In this document: positions 1 to 8,492 of the stretch, one piece after another
How positions within the stretch are numbered: the stretch's first letter is position 1
Layout of the letters: every line of letters begins with the position of its first letter
Origin: Erysipelotrichaceae bacterium
GTDB taxonomy: Bacteria > Bacillota_I > Bacilli_A > Erysipelotrichales > Coprobacillaceae
Length of the DNA: 43,900 bases
Direction of reading: 5' to 3'
Assembly: GCA_021770925.1 (NCBI GenBank)
Contig: JAETPY010000009.1
Span: 1-43,900 of the forward strand
Translations under genes and position numbers: made by a program
Notes under the pieces: generated by a model
What the model was told of the DNA's origin: nothing
Database searches by the model: none
The model's input: the letters and a program-made list of their open reading frames with translations, nothing else

Positions 1-1
1 C

Positions 2-145
2 CAGCTTATGCAAGGTATCTTCCAAAAAGAAAATACCGATAAAGCCCTAAAATACGGGATATATCGGCATTTACCAACTTATGAAAAGATAATCAGAAAT
101 TTAGTAAGTTTTTATACAAAAAAGTGTATGTATTTATTAGAATAA
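2..145 (+). pseudogene. C-terminal tail of an unidentified, probably mobile-element, ORF
   Basis: An open frame enters from the left edge and ends at a TAA at 143-145. Its middle reads NTDKALKYGIYRHLPTYEK. A second tail of the same kind lies at 11631-11729 (IDKARKYKVNRYLPAYEE), so two copies share an Asp-Lys-Ala-x-x-Lys-Tyr-x-x-x-Arg-x-Leu-Pro-x-Tyr-Glu pattern just before the stop. Two decayed copies of the same 3' end in 12 kb suggest a dispersed mobile element. I do not recognise the family. The rest of the gene, if present, is outside the window. Confidence 0.35.
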
Positions 146-170
146 TCTTATTCAAATTATTCCAGCTCTA

Positions 171-196
171 GAATTGTATTATTTATAATACAATTC
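171..196. repeat. Perfect 12-bp inverted repeat
   Basis: GAATTGTATTAT and ATAATACAATTC are separated by two bases. The palindrome follows the decayed ORF tail by 25 bp. It could be a weak terminator or the end of a mobile element. It has no T-run on either side and is wholly AT-rich apart from two C/G pairs, so element debris seems as likely as termination. Confidence 0.4.
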
Positions 197-280
197 ATCT
201 TTACTTTTTGCATATAAATTTATACTTTTAAGCACTTTTGAAAACAATATATTATTACAATAAAAATATTTTCAGTAAAG

Positions 281-314
281 ATAAAAAGACAGTGAGTATT
301 CTTGGTCTCACTGT
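281..314 (-). terminator. Rho-independent terminator of the ABC exporter
   Basis: On the minus strand ACAGTGAG (314-307) pairs with CTCACTGT (296-289), followed by CTTTTTAT. It sits 17 bp beyond the stop codon of the ABC exporter gene. Confidence 0.8.
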
Positions 315-330
315 TACTTCTTACTAACAA

Positions 331-2067
331 TTATCTCATATTTTTACCTGAATAATAAAAACTCGCATATTGACCATTCTTTTTCAATAATTCATCATGA
401 GTTCCCTCTTCAACTATTCCTTCATTAGATAAAACACAAATTCTTTTAGCATTCTTGATTGTCGAAAGACGATGAGCTATTACCAAAGTTGTTCGATTCT
501 TTGCCAACGATTCTAAAGATTCTTGAACAATTCGTTCACTTTCATTATCTAAAGCACTAGTTGCTTCATCAAAAATGAGAATTGGCGGATTTTTTAAAAA
601 TACTCGAGCAATACTTAAGCGCTGTTTTTGCCCTCCTGATAATTTGACCCCCCGCTGTCCACAATCAGTATTATAGCCATCAGGTAATTCCATTATAAAA
701 TCATGAGCATTAGCCTTTTTTGCTGCCTCTATAACTTCTTCATCACTAGCATCAAAACGCCCATAACGAATATTGTCTAAAATAGTACCTGCAAATAAAT
801 ATACATCCTGTTGGACAATTCCAATATTTTGACGTAATGAATTCAACTTGATATTTTTAATATTTTGACCATCAATTAATATCTTACCTTCACTAACTTC
901 ATAAAATCTTGGTAATAAAGAACAGATTGTCGTTTTACCAGCTCCAGATGAACCAACTAATGCAATATATTCACCTGGCTCAATCTTTAAATTTATATCT
1001 TTTAAAACATAATCACTTTTTTGATTATATCTAAATCCAACATTATAATATTCAATCGCTCCCTTTACATTTTCTAAATTCCGAGCATCTTCTTTATCTT
1101 TTATATCAGGTTCTATTTCTAAAACCTCCATAAATCTCTCAAAACCAGTAATTCCCTCTTGAAACTGCTCAGTAAAATTTATAAATTTCTTAACGGGATC
1201 AATTAAATTATTAATATAGAGTAAAAAAGCAACTAAATCCGCTGTATTAATAATGTCTTTAGAAATAAAAATTGATCCAAAAATCGCCGCAGCTACAGTA
1301 ATCATACTAGTAAATGCTCCTAATCCTGAATGAAATTTTCCCATATAAAAATAGCTGTTTCGTTTACTGTTTACATACTTGGCATTTTCATCATGAAATT
1401 TATTTATTTCATAATCTTCATTTCCAAAACTCTTTACAACTCTAATACCAGATAAATTATCTTCAATTCGAGCATTTATATCTCCTACTCTTTGCTTATT
1501 AGTTTTAAATGCCCTTTTCATTTTTCGATTATAGTAATAAATAAAACCACCCATTACAGGAATAAAAGCAAAGACTATTAAAGTTAGTTGAAAATTGATA
1601 CTAGCTAAAATAATAAATGCACCAAAAAACTTAATAAAAGAAATAACAATATCTTCAGGACCATGATGATACAATTCTGTAAGTGAAAATAAATCATTAG
1701 TCAATCTCGACATTAACTGACCTGTTTTTTGTTCATCATAAAAACTAAATGATAATTTTTGATAATGTAAAAAAAGTTCATTTCTAAGATCACGTTCCAT
1801 ATAAACTCCCATTACATGACCTTGATATGCAACAAAATAATTACATAAGTATTCTACAATAACTAAAACGATCATTAATATTCCTAATTTATAAATTATG
1901 TTGATTTCAAAATTCTTATCAATTAACACCGTTCCTGTAAGATACCGGATAATCATAGGAAAAACAAGTGTGATTCCAGCTGCTATCATAGCACAAAATA
2001 GATCTGCTAAAAACAACTTTAAATATGGTCGATAATATGATAAAAATTTTCTTCCTCGACTACTCAT
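331..2067 (-). CDS. ABC exporter with fused membrane and ATPase domains (MsbA/BmrA type)
   Basis: A 578-residue half-transporter. Residues about 15-300 form the six-helix exporter membrane domain and 335-575 the nucleotide-binding domain. Visible motifs are Walker A GSSGAGKTT (372-380), the Q-loop near 419, the signature LSGGQ (476-480), Walker B ILIFDE (496-501) and the switch His near 532. All catalytic residues are present, so a homodimer would be active; no partner half-transporter is adjacent. The family exports lipids, drugs or peptides, and sequence alone does not give the substrate. The start is preceded by AAAGGAG, and a TCGACA-16 bp-TATAAC promoter lies at 2114-2087. It is divergent from the phosphate symporter gene. 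Confidence 0.9.
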   Translation of the reverse strand: MSSRGRKFLSYYRPYLKLFLADLFCAMIAAGITLVFPMIIRYLTGTVLIDKNFEINIIYKLGILMIVLVIVEYLCNYFVAYQGHVMGVYMERDLRNELFLHYQKLSFSFYDEQKTGQLMSRLTNDLFSLTELYHHGPEDIVISFIKFFGAFIILASINFQLTLIVFAFIPVMGGFIYYYNRKMKRAFKTNKQRVGDINARIEDNLSGIRVVKSFGNEDYEINKFHDENAKYVNSKRNSYFYMGKFHSGLGAFTSMITVAAAIFGSIFISKDIINTADLVAFLLYINNLIDPVKKFINFTEQFQEGITGFERFMEVLEIEPDIKDKEDARNLENVKGAIEYYNVGFRYNQKSDYVLKDINLKIEPGEYIALVGSSGAGKTTICSLLPRFYEVSEGKILIDGQNIKNIKLNSLRQNIGIVQQDVYLFAGTILDNIRYGRFDASDEEVIEAAKKANAHDFIMELPDGYNTDCGQRGVKLSGGQKQRLSIARVFLKNPPILIFDEATSALDNESERIVQESLESLAKNRTTLVIAHRLSTIKNAKRICVLSNEGIVEEGTHDELLKKNGQYASFYYSGKNMR

Positions 2068-2086
2068 CTAATACTCTCCTTTCATA

Positions 2087-2114
2087 GTTATATTATCATA
2101 TCACAAATTGTCGA
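2087..2114 (-). promoter_or_regulatory. Promoter of the ABC exporter
   Basis: Minus-strand -35 TCGACA (2114-2109), 16-bp spacer, -10 TATAAC (2092-2087), 20 bp before the start codon. Both hexamers are one mismatch from consensus. Confidence 0.5.
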
Positions 2115-2135
2115 ATATTTTAAGTAAAATAGTTT

Positions 2136-2185
2136 TGTTAAGATTTTGTTAATTTATTTTACAAATAATTTACAGAATCTTAACA
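2136..2185. promoter_or_regulatory. Pho-box-like array: five half-sites at exact 11-bp spacing
   Basis: On the plus strand TTTACA (2158), TTTACA (2169) and TTAACA (2180) repeat at exactly 11 bp. Two TGTTAA hexamers, the reverse complement of TTAACA, continue the same 11-bp register at 2136 and 2147. Direct repeats of TT(A/T/C)ACA with about 5-bp gaps are the known PhoP box of Bacillus. The array ends 3-9 bp before candidate -10 hexamers (TATTAT 2189-2194, TATAAT 2195-2200) and there is no good -35, as expected for an activator-dependent promoter. The downstream gene is a phosphate symporter, which fits. Binding by PhoP is inferred; no phoPR genes are in the window. Confidence 0.65.
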
Positions 2186-2218
2186 TTTTATTATTATAAT
2201 CACTAGGAGGAAAATTTT

Positions 2219-3889
2219 ATGACATTAGCAGATATTGACTGGCCATTAATATTAGCTGGTTTAGGATTATTTTTATTTGGAATTGAATATATGGGTGATG
2301 GGTTAAAAGGCTATTCAGGTGATAAAATGAAAAATATCATCGATAAATATACATCGAGTCCATTTAAAGGAATTTTGATTGGAGCGTTTGTAACCTGTTT
2401 AATTCAATCCAGTTCGGGAACTACTGCTCTAGCAATTGGTCTAATTCGTTCAGGGTTGATGACTCTTGAACAATCAATTGGAATAATTATGGGTGCTAAT
2501 ATTGGGACCGTAATAACTTCAGTTTTTGTTGGTTTAAAAATATCACAATATGCTGTTTATTTTATTATTTTAGGCGCAGCTTTTTTAATGTTTTCTAAAA
2601 ATAAAAAAACAAAATATATGGGACAGGTTATTTTTGGATTTGGATGTTTATTCTATGGTTTAGAATTAATGGGTGATAACCTGGCAAACATTTCCAAAGT
2701 TCCTGAATTTAGTCAGGTTGCCAACTATTTATCAAAAAATCCCTGGTTAGGATTACTTGGTGGAACTATCTTAACTACAGCTGTTCAATCTTCAGCAGCA
2801 GTAATTGCAATTGCTCAGCAAATGTATGGTGCTGGTGCAATTGGACTATCAATTGCCCTACCGTTTTTATTTGGTAGTAACATTGGTACAACCATTACTG
2901 CTGTTTTAGCTTCGTTTGGTGGAACTATTCCAGCCAAAAGAGCAGCTTTTTTCCACGTATTATTTAATGTTGTTGGTTCAATTATATTTATGCTGATCTT
3001 ATCACCATTTACAATGTTGATTCAATGGTTAGCTAGTTCGATAAGCATTTTACCAGAATTACAACTGTCATTAGCTCATGGTATCTTTAATATTGTAACC
3101 ACCGCTTTCTTCTTTCCTTTGATTCCATCAATTGTTAAATTGATCAAGAAAATTTTACCAAGCAGTAAAAAAGAAATTAATATGGATCTAAGTGAACTTG
3201 ATCAAAATGTTGTTCAATTATTCCCGAGCCATGCATTAGAAATAGCTAAAAACAAAATCGTTGAGATGGGCTATATTACAATTGAAGCAGTTGAAGGCAT
3301 TCGTGCTTACTTCGATAGTAAAAACAATACAGCAAAAGATAGTGTATATGAAATGGAAAATGCTATCAATACTTTAGATGCTAAAATAACAGATTATCTA
3401 GTTTTGATTTCTCATGAAACATTAAACGATCATGATTCCAATGATTATTTGGCTAATATGAAAGCTATAAAAGATTTTGAAAGAATCGGGGATTTGTGTA
3501 TTAATATTGCAAAATACTATGAAGCTATTTATGATGAAAAAGAAGATTTTTCATCAGAAGCAAGAAAAGATTTAGAGATGATGATGGATATGGTAATCGA
3601 TATGTTAAATCATGCTGTTACGGCTTTTGATAAACACGATTTAGAAGCTATTGATTATGTAGATGATAAAGAATCCGATCTTGATTACTTTAACAAAAAA
3701 GCTAAACAGCGTCATATAAAACGAGTAAGTAATAAAACTGAAAAATCTACTTTGGTTAATTCTACTTATGTTGATATTTTAGCTAATTTAGAACGTATGG
3801 GAGATCATTGTCAAAATATTGCTGAAGCTTATGTGCTTGACGAATCTGCTTATGTTACTGAAGAACCTGAATCTGCTTTTTCTAAGTAA
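2219..3889 (+). CDS. Na+/phosphate cotransporter, NptA/PNaS family, with C-terminal PhoU-like domain
   Basis: A 556-residue membrane protein with the inverted duplication of the Na/Pi cotransporter family. The first half carries QSSSGTT (63-69) and GANIGT (92-97); the second has QSSAA (190-194) and GSNIGTT (219-225). About eight hydrophobic segments precede residue 310. Residues about 340-540 are an acidic helical region matching PhoU-like domains (DFERIGDLCINI, NLERMGDHCQNI), as in the bacterial members of the family. It should import inorganic phosphate with sodium at the cytoplasmic membrane. AGGAGG at 2205-2210 sets the start. The Pho-box-like array just upstream predicts induction by phosphate starvation. 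It is monocistronic, with a terminator directly after the stop. Confidence 0.92.
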   Translation: MTLADIDWPLILAGLGLFLFGIEYMGDGLKGYSGDKMKNIIDKYTSSPFKGILIGAFVTCLIQSSSGTTALAIGLIRSGLMTLEQSIGIIMGANIGTVITSVFVGLKISQYAVYFIILGAAFLMFSKNKKTKYMGQVIFGFGCLFYGLELMGDNLANISKVPEFSQVANYLSKNPWLGLLGGTILTTAVQSSAAVIAIAQQMYGAGAIGLSIALPFLFGSNIGTTITAVLASFGGTIPAKRAAFFHVLFNVVGSIIFMLILSPFTMLIQWLASSISILPELQLSLAHGIFNIVTTAFFFPLIPSIVKLIKKILPSSKKEINMDLSELDQNVVQLFPSHALEIAKNKIVEMGYITIEAVEGIRAYFDSKNNTAKDSVYEMENAINTLDAKITDYLVLISHETLNDHDSNDYLANMKAIKDFERIGDLCINIAKYYEAIYDEKEDFSSEARKDLEMMMDMVIDMLNHAVTAFDKHDLEAIDYVDDKESDLDYFNKKAKQRHIKRVSNKTEKSTLVNSTYVDILANLERMGDHCQNIAEAYVLDESAYVTEEPESAFSK

Positions 3890-3922
3890 AACTGTGTAAA
3901 ACACGGTTTTACTTTATTATTT
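3889..3922 (+). terminator. Terminator after the phosphate symporter
   Basis: AAACTGTG (3889-3896) pairs with CACGGTTT (3902-3909, one G-U pair), followed by a T-rich run. It begins at the stop codon. Confidence 0.65.
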
Positions 3923-3968
3923 TATCAAAAAATGATAGTCTATATTAGAGAAGAAAAAGGAGCCGTTT

Positions 3969-5021
3969 ATGAAAATTAAATTAACAAATTATGATCCTAG
4001 TGACTATAAATTATTAGAAACAAAACTCAATACTTTATCCATACAGGGCTATAACTGCAGCACTGCTGATATATTTACTGTCTTTAAACATGATAATAAA
4101 CGTTTTTATTATAAAACCGATATTTTTATTCCAAATAAAAGCAGTGGTCTTGGCAATCGTGAACAACGCGATAAATGGTTATTAAATTATATTGATCATG
4201 GCTATAAGTTTATTGGTAAATCGAATAAAATATATATTTTTAAAGCTGAAAAAAATATAAAAATCAAAGAAACTAATAAAAAACAGCTATTAAATTATTT
4301 TAAAAAGAATAAAACATTATATAATATTTTCTTTGTTTTTATTACCCTATTTTTATCATTTTTATTAATTCCTAATGTTTTTGTAAATAATGATCCTAAT
4401 GAATTTATTACTAATGGAGCTATTTTAATTCATTATGCACCACTACTATTATGTATCTCTTTAATAGTTCGTTTTTTTAGCAATTATATTCAAACTGAAA
4501 AAATTAAAAATATTTTAACTAAACAAGCCGCATTACAATCAAATAAATTACAAGAATTTCGTTTTATCTTATCAAACTGGCTATTTATTATCTCCTTTTT
4601 TATGATTATTAGCGGTTTTACACTAGATATTATAGAGAGAAAAAATATGCCGGTAACTGATAATATCTTAACCTTAAATGATCTAGGTTATTCTAGTAAA
4701 CCTAGTGAGACATATACTAAAAGTTCTAGTTTAATGATTAAGGAATCATACAGTTATTTTGAAAGTAATGATGATAATGCTCTAAAAATAAATTATTATT
4801 GTTTTTCTTCTAACAATAAAGCTAAAAAAAATTTAAAAAATTATCTAAATAATAATAATTTTAAAAAGAAAAAGCAAATAGCTAACGGCTATTTACTTTC
4901 TAATAATTCTACTTATGATAGTATTATCTTTGTTAAAGAAAATCAATTGATCATTGTCCAAACAACCTTTGATTTATTAAAAAATAACATCTATCAAAAT
5001 ATTCTTGATTTTAATTACTAG
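3969..5021 (+). CDS. DUF2812-type membrane protein
   Basis: A 350-residue protein. Residues 1-110 form a soluble domain resembling DUF2812, with the aromatic YYKTDIF and the conserved-looking NYIDHGYKFIGKS segment. Three hydrophobic segments follow at about 114-136, 150-170 and 198-220, and a C-terminal domain of about 125 residues lies outside the membrane. AAAGGAG precedes the ATG by 7 bases. DUF2812 genes often sit beside PadR-type regulators; none is here. Function is unknown. The coding sequence is extremely A/T-rich even for this genome, with long Asn/Lys runs near residues 275-305. Confidence 0.7.
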   Translation: MKIKLTNYDPSDYKLLETKLNTLSIQGYNCSTADIFTVFKHDNKRFYYKTDIFIPNKSSGLGNREQRDKWLLNYIDHGYKFIGKSNKIYIFKAEKNIKIKETNKKQLLNYFKKNKTLYNIFFVFITLFLSFLLIPNVFVNNDPNEFITNGAILIHYAPLLLCISLIVRFFSNYIQTEKIKNILTKQAALQSNKLQEFRFILSNWLFIISFFMIISGFTLDIIERKNMPVTDNILTLNDLGYSSKPSETYTKSSSLMIKESYSYFESNDDNALKINYYCFSSNNKAKKNLKNYLNNNNFKKKKQIANGYLLSNNSTYDSIIFVKENQLIIVQTTFDLLKNNIYQNILDFNY

Positions 5022-5047
5022 CCTCATCCATAGATGGGGCTAGTTTT
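5018..5047. terminator. Shared terminator between convergent genes
   Basis: CTAGCCTCATC (5018-5028) pairs with GATGGGGCTAG (5033-5043) with one G-U pair. TTTTATAA follows on the plus strand and an A/T-rich run on the minus strand. It serves the DUF2812 gene and probably the copA-csoR operon. Confidence 0.75.
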
Positions 5048-5297
5048 ATAACTTAGTTAATAATTTAATCACTTCATCAATTTTTTGATCCGCATCATGT
5101 TCATTAATCGCATTTTTTACACAATAATTTAAATGATTTGATAGAACTTCATTATTAGCATTTTTAATCAATGACTGGATGGCTAATAACTGATTTGAAA
5201 TATCAATACAATAACGCCCGTCTTCAATCATTTTAATAACTGCATCAATTTGTCCACGAGCTGTTTTTAAACGCAGCAATACTTTTTCATTAGACAT
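5046..5297 (-). CDS. csoR: CsoR-type copper-sensing repressor
   Basis: An 83-residue all-helical CsoR/RcnR-family protein. The Cu(I) ligands of CsoR are in place: Cys30 (GRYC), His55 and Cys59 (SNHLNYC). The N-terminal RLKTARGQID segment is the basic helix typical of the family. Copper binding should release it from the operator at 7739-7759 upstream of copA. Its start overlaps the 3' end of copA by 8 bp, so the two are translationally coupled in a copA-csoR operon in which the repressor is made last. Other family members sense nickel, sulfide or formaldehyde; the CopA neighbour and the His/Cys pattern favour copper. Confidence 0.93.
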   Translation of the reverse strand: MSNEKVLLRLKTARGQIDAVIKMIEDGRYCIDISNQLLAIQSLIKNANNEVLSNHLNYCVKNAINEHDADQKIDEVIKLLTKL

Positions 5298-5496
5298 TAT
5301 TAATTTCCACTACCTTATATCCTGCTTTTTCCACTGCCGCTTTTAAAACAGAATCATCTAAACTAGTTTCAACAATTGCATTATTAGTTTCTAAATTAAC
5401 AACTGCACTTGTATCCGCTAAATTATTCAAAGCTTCCTCAACATGTTTTTTACACATTTGACACATCATACCTTCAATTTTAATTTCTTTTTTCAT
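5290..5496 (-). CDS. copZ: Possible separate CopZ chaperone from an internal start within copA
   Basis: Inside the copA frame, AGGAGAG at 5510-5504 stands 7 bases before an in-frame ATG (5496). Translation from there gives a 68-residue protein, the usual CopZ length, with the GMMCQMC metal site and the ferredoxin-like pattern of copper chaperones. The ribosome site is as good as those of neighbouring genes, so the cell may make both the CopA-CopZ fusion and free CopZ from one mRNA. The fusion is directly visible; internal initiation is inferred. The alternative is chance purine-rich coding sequence in the Lys/Glu-rich linker. Confidence 0.5.
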   Translation of the reverse strand: MKKEIKIEGMMCQMCKKHVEEALNNLADTSAVVNLETNNAIVETSLDDSVLKAAVEKAGYKVVEINNV

Positions 5497-7728
5497 CTTC
5501 TTACTCTCCTTTTTATAATATGGTTTAAAACGTTTTAATCTAAGGGCATTACTTACCACACAAACAGATGAAAGCGACATACATAAAGAACCAATCATTG
5601 CATCTAAACGTAATCCTAATAAATGGTAGAAAATTCCAGCAGCAATTGGAATTCCAATTACATTATATATAAAAGCCCAAAATAAATTTTCCTTAATATT
5701 TAAAATTGTCTTTTTCGATAATTCAATTGAAGAGACAATATCTCGCATATCATCTTTCATCAAAATAACATCAGCAGCATCAATTGCAATATCATTACCT
5801 TTTCCAATAGCAACACCAACATCACTGCGAACTAAAGCTGGAGCATCATTTATTCCATCTCCTACCATCATAACACTCTTGCCTTGGCTTTGTAACCTCT
5901 TGATTACATTTTCTTTATCCTGAGGTAACACTTCAGCAATCACTTCATCTAATCCCAGCTGTTGATTAATAGCATTAGCTGAAGTTTTCAAATCACCAGT
6001 AAGCATCACTGTTTTAATCTTCATTTCTTTCAAACGTTTGACTGCCTGTTTACTAGTTTGTTTAATATCATCAAAAACACTAACTAACCCGATTAGTTTA
6101 TTTTCACCAGCTAGAAAAACTAACGTTTTACCCTGAGCTACACAACTATCTATTTTATCTTGGTAATCACTAAAATCAATATTATTTTCTTTAATCATTC
6201 TTAGATTTCCAACTAAATAATCTTGATTTAAAACTGTTCCTTTAATTCCTAATCCACTTAATGATTCGAACTTATCAGTTTCGATCAATTCAATCTTTAA
6301 TTCTGCAGCTTTTTGAATAAAAGCATCAGCTAAAATATGACTAGAACCTTTTTCTAAAGACGCAATAATCTTAATCACTTCTTCATTAGATAAACTATTA
6401 CTATAAACATCACTAACCTGTGCTTTTCCTTGCGTTAAAGTCCCTGTTTTATCAAAAACTACAACATCAATATTATTTTCATTTTCCAAAACACTGGCAC
6501 TTTTAATCAAAATCCCATTAGCAGCTCCAACACCTGTAGAAACCATAATTGCTACAGGTGTTGCTAAACCTAGTGCACATGGACAAGAAATAACTAGTAC
6601 TGCAATGGCATTGGTAATTGCAAAATTTAATCCCATTCCAGCAAGCAGCCAATAAACAAAAGTTATGATTGCAATAATGATTACCGTCGGAACAAAATAT
6701 TTCACTACTCTATCAATCATTCTTGTCATTGGTGCTTTGGAACTAGAGGCTTCTTCAACCAGTTCAATTATTTTAGCTAAAGTACTATCTTCAACCGTTT
6801 TTGTCACTTCGTATACAAAGCTTCCCTGAAGATTATTTGTTCCACCAATTACTAAATTATCAGCTTCTTTTTCAACTGGTAAACTTTCTCCAGTTATCAT
6901 TGATTCATCAACTGAACTAAATCCTTGAATGATCTTACCATCTACAGGAATCGTTTCATTAGCCTTAACCAAAACCTTATCATTGATCTTAAGTTCAGAA
7001 ATCTTAACAATCTCTTCTTTTCCATCATTTATTCTACAAGCCATATCAGGTGCCAATTCTAATAATCGGCTTATAGCATCAGTTGTTTTCTTTTTTGATT
7101 TTGCTTCTAAATATTTACCAAAACTAATTAATGTCACGATCATTCCCGCTGATTCTAAATATATATTATGAACTAAATGCATTTCCATCATTGTTCCATT
7201 GAGAGCCAATATCAAAGAATAAAAGCTATATATAATCGCCGCACCTGAACCTAGGGCAATCAAAGAATCCATCGTTGGATCAAAATGAATCAAATTCTTA
7301 AACCCATTAATAAAATAATCCTTTTTCAAAATTAAAATTGGGATCAAAAAAATAATCTGCAAACTAAAATTAATATAACTATTCTCTCTAATAAAAGCAG
7401 GTATTGGATAACTTACCATTGATGACATCGAAACATACATCAATAAAGCTAAAGCAACAAAACAATAAATAAGTCGTTTTTTTAAATCACTTAAATCATC
7501 GTTGTCTACTAAACTCTCATCAAACAAACTGGCCTGATAACCACCATCATTTACTGCCTTAATAATTGATATATCACTAACACAACTCTCATCATAATCA
7601 ACATTCATAGAATTAGTCAATAAATTGACTTCCACATTATTAACTCCCGGCAATTTACAAACACTATTATAAACATGGTTTTCACAAGCAGAACATGTCA
7701 TTCCTTTAACACTATATTTTTGTTTCAT
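5290..7728 (-). CDS. copA: Copper-exporting P1B-type ATPase CopA with C-terminal CopZ domain
   Basis: An 812-residue Cu+ pump. Order: N-terminal heavy-metal domain with GMTCSAC (Cys12, Cys15); membrane helices; TGES (279-282); the ion-site CPC (382-384); phosphorylation site DKTGT (426-430); GDGINDAP (623-630); final helices with the MSLSSV copper-site signature. After a short basic linker the frame continues into a complete second heavy-metal domain (about 745-812, GMMCQMC) of CopZ chaperone length. The usual HP dipeptide of the nucleotide site is HI here (SSHILAD, near 463-469). Copper is the expected substrate and export across the plasma membrane the role. The gene is first in an operon with csoR behind a CsoR-type operator. 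Confidence 0.95.
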   Translation of the reverse strand: MKQKYSVKGMTCSACENHVYNSVCKLPGVNNVEVNLLTNSMNVDYDESCVSDISIIKAVNDGGYQASLFDESLVDNDDLSDLKKRLIYCFVALALLMYVSMSSMVSYPIPAFIRENSYINFSLQIIFLIPILILKKDYFINGFKNLIHFDPTMDSLIALGSGAAIIYSFYSLILALNGTMMEMHLVHNIYLESAGMIVTLISFGKYLEAKSKKKTTDAISRLLELAPDMACRINDGKEEIVKISELKINDKVLVKANETIPVDGKIIQGFSSVDESMITGESLPVEKEADNLVIGGTNNLQGSFVYEVTKTVEDSTLAKIIELVEEASSSKAPMTRMIDRVVKYFVPTVIIIAIITFVYWLLAGMGLNFAITNAIAVLVISCPCALGLATPVAIMVSTGVGAANGILIKSASVLENENNIDVVVFDKTGTLTQGKAQVSDVYSNSLSNEEVIKIIASLEKGSSHILADAFIQKAAELKIELIETDKFESLSGLGIKGTVLNQDYLVGNLRMIKENNIDFSDYQDKIDSCVAQGKTLVFLAGENKLIGLVSVFDDIKQTSKQAVKRLKEMKIKTVMLTGDLKTSANAINQQLGLDEVIAEVLPQDKENVIKRLQSQGKSVMMVGDGINDAPALVRSDVGVAIGKGNDIAIDAADVILMKDDMRDIVSSIELSKKTILNIKENLFWAFIYNVIGIPIAAGIFYHLLGLRLDAMIGSLCMSLSSVCVVSNALRLKRFKPYYKKESKKMKKEIKIEGMMCQMCKKHVEEALNNLADTSAVVNLETNNAIVETSLDDSVLKAAVEKAGYKVVEINNV

Positions 7729-7738
7729 AAGCTCCTCC

Positions 7739-7759
7739 TATCCCCCTGCCCGAGGGGTA
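7739..7759. promoter_or_regulatory. CsoR-type operator upstream of copA
   Basis: TATCCCCCTGCCCGAGGGGTA is a G/C-rich palindrome in very AT-rich DNA. It has the TAcCCC-N-GGGGTA form of CsoR sites. It lies between the copA promoter -10 (7772-7767) and the start codon, where bound CsoR would block transcription. Confidence 0.75.
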
Positions 7760-7766
7760 CGGTTAA

Positions 7767-7795
7767 AGTATAGCTTATAATTAAAAATAATGCAA
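7767..7795 (-). promoter_or_regulatory. Promoter of copA-csoR
   Basis: Minus-strand -35 TTGCAT (7795-7790), 17-bp spacer, -10 TATACT (7772-7767). The CsoR-type palindrome covers the expected transcription start. Confidence 0.65.
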
Positions 7796-7830
7796 AAGAA
7801 AAGCACTAAAAAATATTATATTTATAATTG

Positions 7831-8367
7831 TTAATAAAAAGTAGTAATCTCTTCAACTGCTTTACGCTTTGGCCGTTCAGGATCAATATCACCTATTCCC
7901 ACTGCAATAACAGCTACGATTATTTCTTGTTCAGGAATATTTAACATTTTCCTGATTTTTTTCTCATCACGAATTCCCATTACTAAAGTCGCTAATCCTA
8001 GTTCAGTTGCTTTCAAAATCATATTTTGATTATGAATTCCTAAATCATAACAACCCCATCCATTAGCTAACTCATTACTAGGATTACCATTACGTTCAAA
8101 GCCTGAACGATTTTTAACAAATGTTGTAACAATTAAAACAGGAGCATCTTTACAATTTTCCTGATTAAATGCTGGTAAACAGATTGCTTTAAATTCTCCT
8201 AATAATTCTTTTGAAGTAATTACATGATAACGAGCTGTTTGACTATTTTTCCATGATGGTGCTTCAATCCCCGCTTGAATAATTTGTCTGATTTTTTCTA
8301 AATCAATAGCTTCATTTTTATATTTTCTAATACTTCGACGTTGTTTAATAACCGTTTCTAATTCCAT
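7831..8367 (-). CDS. Nitroreductase-family FMN oxidoreductase
   Basis: A 178-residue protein with the nitroreductase fold pattern: N-terminal RRSIRKYKNE (FMN phosphate contact), APSWKNSQ near residue 37, and GIRDEKKIRK near 130-140. The length is usual for the small single-domain branch. It should use NAD(P)H and bound FMN to reduce nitro compounds, quinones or related electrophiles; the natural substrate cannot be read. GGCAGG lies before the ATG. It stands alone between the copper operon and htpG, and I see no clear terminator after it. Confidence 0.85.
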   Translation of the reverse strand: MELETVIKQRRSIRKYKNEAIDLEKIRQIIQAGIEAPSWKNSQTARYHVITSKELLGEFKAICLPAFNQENCKDAPVLIVTTFVKNRSGFERNGNPSNELANGWGCYDLGIHNQNMILKATELGLATLVMGIRDEKKIRKMLNIPEQEIIVAVIAVGIGDIDPERPKRKAVEEITTFY

Positions 8368-8465
8368 TTTTATTTCCTGCCTTTTCTTCTATTAATTGAG
8401 TGGAAGAAAATAAACAATAAATTATTTATTTTCAACCTTTCATACTATGCATATATTACCAGCAT

Positions 8466-8492
8466 AAAATGGGCTAATTATTAGCCCATTTT
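8466..8492 (-). terminator. Terminator of htpG
   Basis: AAAATGGGCTAA (8466-8477) and TTAGCCCATTTT (8481-8492) form a perfect 12-bp inverted repeat with a 3-base loop, overlapping the htpG stop codon. The T-run for the minus strand lies within the distal arm. Confidence 0.7.
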
